Shown here in pieces: positions 55,023-64,000 of a stretch of 64,000 bases of DNA. Source of the DNA: Hygrophila difformis (lineage: Eukaryota > Streptophyta > Magnoliopsida > Lamiales > Acanthaceae); the NCBI GenBank assembly GCA_030278955.1, contig JAOANR010000003.1, positions 23,087,050 through 23,151,049 of the forward strand, read 5' to 3'. The translations under genes were made by a program, and so were the position numbers. Under the pieces are notes generated by a model. It saw only the letters and a program-made list of their open reading frames with translations, was not told the origin of the DNA and searched no databases. Each line of letters opens with the position of its first letter. Positions within the stretch are counted from its first letter, which is position 1.

Positions 55023-57551
55023 TTATTGAGCATAGGCCGGCTCTGATGTCATTTGGACTTCTTTTTCGGGGTCGAACTGTCCTAGATACTCCTTCAGTCT
55101 CTGTCCGTTCACCACCAGCTCTCCTTTGTCAGTTCGAATCCTGACAGCTCCACTTTCAAACACGTGCACCACTTCGTATGGCCCTTCCCATCTGGATTTA
55201 AGCTTTCCGGGGAACAGCTTCAACCTAGAATTGAATAACAAGACATTTTGGCCAACATAGAAGTGTTTAGATTTTATACGACGATCGTGTAACTTCTGGG
55301 TTTGCTCTTTGTAAATCCTCGAGCTTTCATAAGCTTGCGCACGTATTACCTCAATTTCATTAAGGTCAAACTTGCGTTTACTCTGAGCAACTCGTGGGTC
55401 AAAATTAAGCGTTTTTACGGCCCAGTAAGCCTTGTGCTCTAGTTCTACCGGCAGATGACAGGCTTTTCCAAAGACAAGCCTGTATGGGGACATCCCAATG
55501 GGAGTCTTGAATGCAGTGCGGTATGCCCATAGAGCGTCATTGAGTTTACGCGACCAGTCTTTGCGGGTTATCCCCACAGTGGCCTCGAGTATGTGTTTGA
55601 TTTCACGGTTAGATACCTCGACTTGGCCACTGGTTTGGGGATGATAAGGCGTGCCGATCTTGTGGAGAATCCCACTTCTGCTCATGAGATTTGCAAAAGC
55701 TTTGTTGACAAAGTGGGTTCCTCCATCAGATATGATTACCCTAGGTACACCAAATCTATTGAAAATGTTATTTTTAAAAAATTTGATGACTAGGTGACCA
55801 TCGTTGGTTGGCAGCGCAACTGCCTCGACCCACTTGGACACGTAATCGACAGCTACCAAGATGTAGTGATTCCCATCAGATGTCGGGAATGGTCCCATGA
55901 AGTCAATACCCCATACATCGAAAATCTCAAGGATGAGAATTCCTTTTTGAGACATTTCATCCCTCTTGGAGATATTCCCTAATCTTTGGCATCTGTCGCA
56001 AGCTTTAACAAACGCCTTGCAATCCTCGTAAATGGTAGGCCAATAGAAACCACACTCGAGCACCTTGTGAGCTGTTCGAGTGGGGCCGTGGTGACCTCCA
56101 TATTCCGATTCATGACATTTTTTAGCGATTTGATAAGCCTCGTGCTCAGTTACACATCGTCTAATAATAGAATCTGCACAATGCTTAAAGAGATAAGGGT
56201 CTTCCCAGAAGTAGTCAACTACATCTTGGTTGAACCTTGCTTTCTGTTTCTTGTTCTGGAATGGTGGGGTTATTCCACATGCTAAAAAGTTAGCAATGTC
56301 GGAAAACCATGGACAAGCTTGATCATGAAGGTGCAAGGCAAACAGTTGCTCATCCGGAAAATTTTCATTGACGGCTATCTCTTTTTTATCATTTTCTATT
56401 CGAGACAAGTGGTCAGCAGCACCATTGTCTCTTCCTTTTCTATCTTTTATTATGATGTCAAATTCCTGCAACAAAAGTACCCACCTGATTAATCGAGGTT
56501 TGGCATCTTGTTTGCTGAACAAGTATCTCAGTGCAGAGTGATCGGTGTATACTATGGTTTTCGTACCAATGAGGTATTGTCTGAATTTATCAAACGCGAA
56601 AACCACAACATACATCTCTTTCTCCGTGGTGGTGTAATTGACTTGGGCTTCAGTCAGGGCATGGCTGGCGTAATGAATCACGCAGTGCCTTCCTTCCTTA
56701 TGTTGCCCAAGAACTGCACCCACGGCGAGATCACTTGCATCGCACATTACCTCGAAAGGCATTGACCAATCGGGTGGTTGCACTATTGGAGCAGAAATCA
56801 ACATCTTCTTGAGCGTGTCAAAGGCTCGAACACACGCTTCATTTATTACGAAAGAATTTTCTTTACAAAGCAAATTAGTGAGCGGCTTGGCAATTTTAGA
56901 GAAGTCTTTAATGAATCTCCGGTAAAAACCGGCATGCCCTAAGAAACTCCTAACTGCTTTTATTGAGTTTGGTAACGGAAGGTTGGATATGACTGAGACT
57001 TTGGCCCTATCGACTTCGATACCTGCGCGCGAGATGCGGTGACCCAACACTATTCCTTCGGTGACCATGAAATGGCACTTCACCCAGTTCAAAACTAGGT
57101 TAGTGTCCTCGCATCTTTTTAAAATTTTTGCAAGATTTGTCAGACATTCATCAAAAGTATCTCCATACACAGAGAAGTCATCCATGAAAACTTCAATGCA
57201 TTTTTCGATAAATTCTGAGAAGATAGACAACATGCATCGCTGAAAAGTGGCAGGCGCATTGCAAAGTCCAAAAGGCATGCGCCTGTACGCAAAAGTTCCA
57301 TACGGGCACGTGAAAGTGGTCTTATCATGATCTTCACTAGCTATTACAATCTGATTGTAACCAGAGTACCCATCCAAAAAGCAGTAATACTCCCTCCGGG
57401 CCAACCTCTCCAGCATCTGATCAATGAATGGCAAGGGAAAATGATCCTTCCGCGTAGCGGTGTTAAGCTTCCGGTAGTCGATGCAGACTCTCCAACCGGT
57501 TACTGGACGTGTCGCCACTTCTTCTCCTTGCTCATTAGTCGTTATGCACAT
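55023..57551 (-). CDS. Athila RT-RNase H-integrase polyprotein segment
   Basis: 842 open codons. [22 protein letters not shown] (residues 20-39), [32 protein letters not shown] and the catalytic FMDDFSVYG (122-130). RNase [17 protein letters not shown] (about 268-283), [11 protein letters not shown] and [10 protein letters not shown]. Integrase: HHCC zinc domain (His480 to about Cys521, [10 protein letters not shown]...CDRCQ), then catalytic Asp550 ([10 protein letters not shown]), Asp609 ([11 protein letters not shown]) and Glu645 (GQVEVSNRE), a DD35E spacing. The C-terminal [11 protein letters not shown]-type motif is present and no chromodomain follows, as in Athila. The first codons belong to a frameshifted junction at about 57545; the RT N-terminus lies in the frame at 57542-57733. 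Codon integrity suggests a recent, nearly intact pol. Confidence 0.95.
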   Translation of the reverse strand: MCITTNEQGEEVATRPVTGWRVCIDYRKLNTATRKDHFPLPFIDQMLERLARREYYCFLDGYSGYNQIVIASEDHDKTTFTCPYGTFAYRRMPFGLCNAPATFQRCMLSIFSEFIEKCIEVFMDDFSVYGDTFDECLTNLAKILKRCEDTNLVLNWVKCHFMVTEGIVLGHRISRAGIEVDRAKVSVISNLPLPNSIKAVRSFLGHAGFYRRFIKDFSKIAKPLTNLLCKENSFVINEACVRAFDTLKKMLISAPIVQPPDWSMPFEVMCDASDLAVGAVLGQHKEGRHCVIHYASHALTEAQVNYTTTEKEMYVVVFAFDKFRQYLIGTKTIVYTDHSALRYLFSKQDAKPRLIRWVLLLQEFDIIIKDRKGRDNGAADHLSRIENDKKEIAVNENFPDEQLFALHLHDQACPWFSDIANFLACGITPPFQNKKQKARFNQDVVDYFWEDPYLFKHCADSIIRRCVTEHEAYQIAKKCHESEYGGHHGPTRTAHKVLECGFYWPTIYEDCKAFVKACDRCQRLGNISKRDEMSQKGILILEIFDVWGIDFMGPFPTSDGNHYILVAVDYVSKWVEAVALPTNDGHLVIKFFKNNIFNRFGVPRVIISDGGTHFVNKAFANLMSRSGILHKIGTPYHPQTSGQVEVSNREIKHILEATVGITRKDWSRKLNDALWAYRTAFKTPIGMSPYRLVFGKACHLPVELEHKAYWAVKTLNFDPRVAQSKRKFDLNEIEVIRAQAYESSRIYKEQTQKLHDRRIKSKHFYVGQNVLLFNSRLKLFPGKLKSRWEGPYEVVHVFESGAVRIRTDKGELVVNGQRLKEYLGQFDPEKEVQMTSEPAYAQ

Positions 57552-57733
57552 CCCCCCACATTAGGTACTACCTGCACTGGGCTAACCCATTTGCTGTCAG
57601 ATATAGGATAGATGATACCAGCATCTAAGAGCTTGATAACTTCTTTCCTTACCACTTCTTGCATGTGGGGGTTCAGACGCCTTTGTGGTTGCCTAGAGGG
57701 CTTGTACTCATCTTCCATTAAAATTCTGTGCAT
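57542..57733 (-). pseudogene. Athila RT N-terminus, separated by a frameshift
   Basis: Reads MHRILMEDEYKPSRQPQRRL, VVRKEVIKLLDAGIIYPISD and SKWVSPVQVVP, the canonical start of gypsy RT, before shifting frame near 57545 into the main pol ORF. Confidence 0.88.
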
Positions 57734-57852
57734 GCAAACAGAGGGGCTTATTCCTTTTACATCAGAAATGGTCCATCCAATTGCATGTACTTATTTCTTT
57801 AGAATGTCTATCAGAGCTTTTTCTTTTTCTTGTGTCAGCTTGGCTGACACAA

Positions 57853-59325
57853 TTACCGGTAATTTTTTATGTTCAGCGAGAAAACGTACTTAAGATGATC
57901 CGGAAGTATTTTAAGTTCAAGCTCTGGCGGACATTCAACGGAAGGCAGTAATTTGCGAGAAATGGTTGGGGGTGAAAGATCAGATTTACCTTCAGGACCC
58001 TGTGTCAGTACGGGGTCCACTTCCTCTTCCATGGTGCTCTCTTCCTCCTCCGGAGTGAATTCAACACCGTCGAACTCTTCAAGATCCCCAGTGATAGGGT
58101 CTTCGAAGTGAACAGCGTTGCAGCTTCTTTGTTGCTCAGCACCTCCAGGCGTCAGTACCTGTTTTGAAACTTTGTCCGTCACCACAGTCATAGAGTCTAT
58201 GCTCTCATCCTCACACCTACTTTCTATTACATCAAACATGGAACAAGATCCCTCATTCGGGAATTTCTGCAGCTCCTCCATGTCAAAAGAGACTTCTCTG
58301 TTGTCGACCCTCAGTGTGACTCTTCCAGATGTGGCATCAATCAGTGCACCGCCAGTGGCCCGAAACGGGCGTCCCAGGATAAGCGGCATTTCAGAGTCCT
58401 CTTCAATGTCAAGGATGATGAAGTCAACCGGGAAAAGAACTTGGCCGGTTTTGACTACCACATCCTTGAGGATTCCTACGGGCTTAGTGATTGATCTGTC
58501 TTCCAGTTGCAGTTTCATCTTGACCGGTTCAATCTCTCCGAGCCTTAGGCGAATTGCCATGGCTAGAGGCATCACGTTGATGCTGGATCCCAGATCACAT
58601 AACCGCATGCTCACTTTGGCCTTTCCAATCTGTACTGGTAGCGTGCAACATCCAGGGTCCTCTTTCTTTTCGGGCAGTTTCCTCTGAACTATGGCACTGC
58701 ATGTGCTGTTGAGAATGATCACCTCCTCCTGCTCTACCTGCCTTTTCCCTGAAATCAATTCTTTCAAGAACTTAGCATAGGTGGGCATTTCTGAAATCAT
58801 TTCCACGAGAGGAATGGTTATCTCTACAGACTTTAATCGTTCCAGAAATTTCTTGAATTTAAGGTCATGTTCCTTATTTTTAAGACGTACAGGGTATGGC
58901 ACCCTTGGCATGTACTTATTATTATCAATTTTTGGTGGTAAAGAGAAGGAAGTTGTACCTTCACCCATACCCTTTTCAGCTTCATTTGCAGCTTCAGCCT
59001 GCGTGTTTGCTGTATCTGATTTATCCTTTACCAGCTCAACACCTTCATCTCCTTCAACCTTTTCCTTTTCCTTTTCCACCTCCAATGAAACCTTTACTTT
59101 CATACCTTTCTTCTTTGCAGATCCAACATTTCCCTTCAGAGTCTTGCCTCCCCACAATGTGATTGCCTTGCATTGCGGGTTGGCTTCAGTGCTGCTCGGC
59201 AGTGTTCCTTTTCCTCTGTTCTGCAATTCCTTAGCCAACTGGGTGACCTGCGTCTCCACATTTTTGATTGATGACTGCAACTGCTGGTTTATCTCCCTTT
59301 GATTGGAAATAAACTCAGTCATCAA
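57853..59325 (-). pseudogene. Athila gag C-terminus and retroviral-type protease
   Basis: 490 open codons. The N-terminal part (NQQLQSSIKNVETQVTQLAKEL) is a coiled coil typical of the Athila gag end, followed by a Lys/Glu-rich linker. The protease region (about residues 225-345) has CTLPVQIGKAKVSMRLCDLGSSINVMPLAMA, where Asp-Leu-Gly-Ser replaces the common D-[ST]-GA, and DSEMPLILGRPFRATGGALIDA (the ILGRPFL.T flap motif). It ends in an acidic stretch. In-frame stops separate it from upstream gag and from RT, so it is not continuous with them in this copy. Confidence 0.85.
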
Positions 59326-59799
59326 ATTCTCCAGGCGAGATGGTGGCTTTTAGTTGTATTGCTGATTCTTATCAGGTTGGGCTTGGAAGTTTTGGAAATT
59401 CTGGCCTTTGTTTTGGTTGGGCCTCTGTTGGATATGGGGTTGAAAGTTCTGATTCTGATTCTGGAAGTTCTGCACTCTCTGTTGAACGAATCCTTAGATC
59501 TGAGGTCTGAAGTTCTGCTGAGGGTTTTGGTTTGCAAACTGGTTAGGCTGATTTGGCTGTGTCAACAAATGCGCATTGAGTGCATTGTTGTTGGAATAGG
59601 AGAGGTTGGAGTGGCGGTTTTGGTAGTTCCCTGCGTAATTGCAGCTTTCGGTAGCTAGTTGTTGGCATATGTCAGTTGGATGTGGTCCCTGACACAGGCC
59701 ACAGATTGCTCCCGATTGCTGTGCTTGTACTTGGCTAGATGAGGCTCCTGCCTGAGGAGTACCTGCTCCCTTTCCTTTCTCCATCTGTTTTTCCTTCAC
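59326..59799 (-). pseudogene. Athila gag zinc-binding and Gln/Asn-rich region
   Basis: ICGLCQGPHPTDICQ is the atypical Athila-type zinc knuckle (C..C.G.H....C), followed by Asn/Gln-rich sequence (NYQNRHSNLSYSNNN, QFANQNPQQNF). Stops near 59492 and 59350 interrupt it, and the frame differs from the upstream gag, so an indel lies near 59790. Confidence 0.8.
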
Positions 59800-60820
59800 T
59801 CACAGCAAAAACTTTTCTAGGGGGGTCCACCTTCTTGTCACTGCTGTTCAATACAGATCTATTGACAGACATTGTCTCAATCTTTTCCCAGGCTTGATCC
59901 ATGGGCAAATGGAGTAAATGTCTTCCGCCTGCAGCGTCCAACATCATTCTCCATGGATGGGTGAGCCCTCCATAGAATTTCCTCATTTGCTCCCATGGTT
60001 GATATCCGTGTTGGGGGCATCGCCTCAAGAGGCTGGAGAACCTCTCCTTTGCATCATACAATGACTCGTCCGGCTTCATCTTGAACTCTCCAATTTTCTC
60101 TCGTCCCTCGTCTATCTTAGATTCAGGAAAGTACTTCAACAGAAAGCTCCTCACCAAATCTGCCCAGGTGCTCCTCTGATTTATGGGCAATGATTTATAC
60201 CAATCCCTGGCACCACTAAACAAAGAAAAGGGAAACAACATTAGTCTTATAGCATCAGGTGAGACTCCCTGATTTTTGATTGTATCGCAGAGCTCCAGGA
60301 AGGTTTGGAGATGATCATGGGGATCCTCATGATTTGCACCGCAAAATTGGTTGTTTTGCACCAAGTTGATGAGTGCCGGTTTGAGCTCAAAATTGCGTGC
60401 AGGAAATTGTGCTCTCCCAGGCCTATCCAGATAGGGCTCCACGATGGGCTGCATAAAATCAGCTGTTGCTTGCTGCTATTGATTTCCTTGCTCTGCTTGG
60501 TTTTGATACTGTTGGTGGTAGTTGGGATTCTGTTGGAAAATATTATCGGGATCATGAGGGTTGTTTTGGAACTGGTCCTGATTGAAGGCTTGATTCTGGT
60601 ATTGCTGGTTTGGTATATTTTGGTTTTGTTGGTTATATTGGTTAGGGGGTGGTGGTTGTTGGTGGAATTGCTGGTACTGTTGCTGATTTGGATTAGGTAG
60701 ATTTTCCTCCTCGTTGGCACGATTTAGGTGTTCTACCATACCCCCATCAGCTCCATTACCAGGGTTATTGGGTGGTTGGTCTATTGGTAAGATCGGGGGA
60801 ATGTCCTGGTTTTCTGCCAT
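59735..60820 (-). pseudogene. Athila gag with one amber stop
   Basis: Starts MAENQDIPPILPIDQPPN at 60820. A Gln/Asn/Pro-rich N-terminus runs to a single in-frame TAG (60473-60475), flanked by Gln codons and probably from CAG. The same frame continues with MQPIVEPYLDRPGRAQFP and the retrotransposon gag domain: FELKPALINLVQNNQFCG, HDHLQTFLELCDTIKNQGV, LMLFPFSLFSGARDWYKSLP, WADLVRSFLLKYFPESK, REKIGEFKMKPDESLYDAKE and FYGGLTHPWRMMLDAAGG. These are closely Athila-like (P.SL...A..WL..LP). Ends at a frame break near 59735-59790. Confidence 0.9.
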
Positions 60821-61098
60821 ATCAGATATTTCACTGCTTGTGGTTTCGGGTGAGGTACGAGTCCGGGCTTCCTGCTTTTTCCTTCATCTGGCTTACGCCC
60901 TCAGTTGGCGAGCGGTCCTTTCTATTTCTAGATCGAACGGTAGCTCAGGCAACGTGTCCTTTCTCCTTTGCATAAGCAGTTTGTATCAAGATTTGACAGC
61001 ACCTGCACAACAGGTTAGTAATCGTTCAAGAATATATACAAAAACCCTCTATGAGTAAATCAGGAGTGTAGTTCTCTTAATAAACGGCGCTGCATCCA

Positions 61099-61115
61099 CC
61101 CCGGCAACGGCGCCA
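61099..61115 (-). other. Primer-binding site of the Athila element
   Basis: TGGCGCCGTTGCCGGGG on the minus strand, directly abutting the LTR at 61116. This sequence is characteristic of Athila-type elements. Confidence 0.88.
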
Positions 61116-64000
61116 TGAAACTTTTGACAATTTCCTACACGAGTATTTTCTAAAATATCCCAAGTTTGAATTTATTAAATGAAAAGAGTTATGATTCGTG
61201 GGAAAGGGGTTTAAGGATATATTTCACTTTTTATTACTCATGTGGGAAACTTTGATTTCAAACGGCGCTGTAGTACTCCCCGGCATGAGACTTTTGACAA
61301 TTTCCTGCCATGAAAATCCTTGCCATGAAACTTTTGACAAGTTCCCACTATATGAGTATTTTCTTAAAATAATAATCCCGGTTTTCAATTTTTATTTAAT
61401 GAAACCAATTTATGAAGATGGAGTTGGGATTAGGGATATACTTATAGGTTGTCACGTTTTTATTACTTGTGTTAAGAAACTGTGCCCCCGAAAGCGCACG
61501 GTGTCAAAAATTGCAGTAATTTATAGTAAGACCGGATCGTTCACTGGAGGATGTGCGATAGAAGCAGGGCCCACGTCGTTTACTAAGATTTTCCACTCGG
61601 TTACTCGATTCAAGTTTTGCAATGGTTTCTAACAACTACTTGACAATAAATTAAACTAGATTATGAAAGCAGTAAAATTATTCTACAAAGCATGGTAAAT
61701 TTAGTCTAAAAAGCGATTAAATCTATTCTAAGAAAGCAATAAGAATTATGCTAAGAAAGCAGATAAAATTATTCTACGAAAGCAGATTAAAAATATGACA
61801 GAAGGGACAGGGAGAAAATAATAAAGATTGGACAAGATTTAGATGAAACACAATTAAACTTCCATTTTAATACACAAATCTTTGTTTGGGATAATCCATC
61901 AGTTAGCTAACTCTCATGCTTTCTAGACTATGTTCCCTTTAGCAGACAGGTACTTACAGTCAGAATTTACATACTCTTAAGACCTCAACTTCTAAGATAC
62001 CACATATTAATAACTGCCCCTGCCGAGGTATGTTATTCCTCCATGGTGGATAAGCAACACCTAACACATCATTAGTTGACATGCCAAGTACTCCTATCAT
62101 CCCCCTTGTCACACCCAAAGTCCAAATCTAATCCCGAACTAATCCATAACTCTTAAACCTTACAACCGGCGGCCAACCTCTAATTCTTCCGAGTGACCTC
62201 TACGAAAGCATTTTAAAGAAAGCGATAAAGAAAGCAGTAAAGAAAGCATTTAAAACCTATCACTCGGAAGTCTTGAAAGATCATCACATTCCGTTAGTAT
62301 AAAAGAGCCCCCGGTCTTGGTGACCAGGTGCAGATTTAGAACTTCCCAAATATCAGTAAGCCACAGGGCTTATGACATCCGGTTAGTTACGAGATACATA
62401 CATGAGTGGAACAGACCTATGAAGATCTATTCCGAATGTACTCACTCGAGACTCAATTTTAGGCTTTGGCGGGAGAAGATAGTAGTTGAAAGAATACTCA
62501 ACCCTACCTTAGAAATTAACCAAGGCCTATATGTTATTCCTCTAATATTATTTATCACATCTTATCCGAATCCAAGCGGACACTGATTCGATGCAACACT
62601 TAATAAAAGATTTCCAACACACAGCAATTTATAGAAACAAATAGATGTTTGAAAATCATTCCCTAAACAGGTACTAAACTCTCAATTAAAACACAGATCC
62701 TTTCAGTCTAGGTGAGACCTAATCGCTGACTCTGCTTCTAAGTTTCTCAAAATTAACCCCCAGTAGAATATGAGTTAGTCATAACTGTCGACTTATCCCT
62801 TACTTAGATCCGGATTTTATAAAGGAATTTTTATTGGAAATTTATTGTGCAGCATCTGATTTAAATCAAGACTTCTATGTCCAAGGAGAAGGATCTCCAA
62901 AATATTAAAGACCACAATATCTACATAGTAATATCATGCATACATGTATATGAGGAGTAAAATAAAATACCCCAAAATATATGGTGGGGTTAGATAGAAC
63001 TTGGTACACAAAGATGGATTAGCCCGAGACAAGAAGAATTTGGCTAAAAAGAGTGCCAGAAATAATTGGGGTTATCCGGACTGCAAACATCTGCTATCCG
63101 GTTCCCAAGTATTCCAGATGGAATGATTGTTAGACAGTAGGGATCCCTTAATGATAGTGATCGCTATCATCGAGAGTCCTACTGTCTATGAGTGAGGAAA
63201 AACCTACACGTTTTCTTACTACAGTAATGCTATAACAGTGTTGATCGACACTATCTAACAGTACTGTAACTCGAAATTCGGGTTTGAAATTAAGATAAAG
63301 AAAAGGAAACTGTATCCGGATAGGAGTCAGCTGAGCAGCTATTATAATCCCGGATGGACGAACCGCCAAGGCTTCCACCGACCACTATCCGGACCATGCA
63401 AAATAACAACTAATAATTAATATTCAGACTACGAGCTAGTTTATCCGTGTGGGAATACCCGCCAACATTAGTCTGATATATTCCTTACTAGCTATTTCAC
63501 ACAACACGATAAAAAGAAAAGATGAAATTAAAAGAATATTTTTGTTACTGTGTGAGTGTTAATCACATAATAATTTAGACACTAATGCATTGAGGTGTGT
63601 AATGGATAAAGTGGATGTAATGGGCCTAAGCCCAATACACCTATGCAGCTTACACAACTCAGGAAGATAAAATATTTTTGAGGTTTTAAAATAGAAGGAA
63701 GAAAGCAATTCGATTTATTGGGCAAAATGCAAATTAGACCGAATTGAGAATGCATGAGGTATGAAATAATACCGTACCCAGTTAGTCCTTGTAAAGTCAT
63801 GAAGCATCCTCTAATTCGAATTGTCAAAGCAATTCGGTCTAAACTGAATTGGACAATTCGAATTGATGAAGTCATTCCTTCACTCAAATTTGGCTAAGGC
63901 ATTTACCCCAAAATGAGGGTAATTCGAATTGCCAATTGAATTCGGTTTAGACCGAATTGGCAGTTCGAATTGGTAAGAGACATAAAATAAACTAAGGCAT
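61116..64000 (-). repeat. Athila LTR, right copy, truncated by window end
   Basis: Aligns with 45019-47876. Indels relative to the left copy include an extra GATAAAGAAAGCAGTAAAG-like stretch near 62225, an extra AATCCAAGCGG near 62570 and an extra AAGGC near 63368. The palindrome units at 63706-63975 match those at 47580-47850. Confidence 0.9.

Larger units (their letters stand above)
45019..64000 (-). mobile_element. Giant Athila-type Ty3/gypsy element with captured F-box gene (right end outside window)
   Basis: The left LTR starts 45019 (TGAAACTTTTGAC) and a near-identical right LTR starts 61116 and runs off the window. Coding is on the minus strand: primer-binding site TGGCGCCGTTGCCGGGG (61115-61099), typical of Athila, then gag, protease and an open RT-RNase H-integrase. 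Between pol and the left LTR, where Athila elements carry an env-like ORF, lie palindrome arrays and an F-box gene. The LTRs match over at least 2.88 kb with about 47 substitutions by eye (1.6%). It is inserted in a copia remnant. The right target duplication cannot be checked. Length is at least 19 kb. Confidence 0.9.

Noticed and set aside
58118..59302. Plus-strand ORFs opposite Athila gag-protease
   Set aside because: Antisense shadows of a clear gag-protease frame.

Overview
This is plant nuclear DNA, most likely from a eudicot. The evidence is spliced plant genes (an MRS2-type Mg2+ transporter and a chloroplast DnaJ8), plant LTR-retrotransposon clades (a Tekay/Del-like chromovirus and an Athila-like element), plant-type LINEs with RNase H, TA-flanked Stowaway MITEs, tRNA-derived SINEs and hAT-like MITEs. 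About four fifths of the window is transposable-element DNA, much of it nested. All calls come from reading the sequence by eye; no search was run.

Layout. 1-2300: first coding exon of an MRS2/CorA Mg2+ transporter (minus strand; the rest lies left of the window) with its upstream leader. 2308-6571 and 8471-12475: two complete copies of one non-autonomous LTR family (gag only, perfect 5-bp target duplications AAAGT and ATATC), each with a long tract packed with TGGCGGC. Between them lie a SINE, Stowaway MITEs (one nested in another) and a hAT-like MITE. 13376-14435: an apparently intact three-exon chloroplast J-protein gene (DnaJ8/J8 type, 164 aa). 14600-17500: intergenic DNA with three Stowaway MITEs. 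17550-21428: a degenerate composite LINE insertion (minus) with an 11-bp target duplication, interrupted by a hAT-like MITE. 23627-26412: a decayed Ty1/copia element whose gag is split by another hAT-like element. 28222-42320: a LINE (plus) whose RNase H domain is cut exactly by an 11.1-kb Tekay-type Ty3/gypsy element (30681-41824, minus). 44300-45018: a copia remnant. 45019-64000+: a giant Athila-type Ty3/gypsy element (minus) whose right LTR runs off the window.

The most unusual part is the Athila element. Between pol and its left LTR, on the same strand as gag-pol, lies an F-box gene with its own plausible TATA box, a short first exon, matching splice signals in phase, and a second exon carrying F-box and repeat-like regions (one frameshift in this copy). 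Arrays of a nested palindrome (core AATTCGGTCTAGACCGAATT) lie directly upstream of this TATA box and again upstream of a TATA-like site in the left LTR. An 18-bp sequence recurs three times about 2.5 kb apart in the same stretch. This looks like host-gene capture or replacement of the env-like region, plus a duplicated regulatory module.

Only the Mg2+ transporter and DnaJ8 look like ordinary host genes. Every retroelement ORF set carries visible stops or frameshifts, apart from the Athila RT-RNase H-integrase ORF, which is open for 842 codons.
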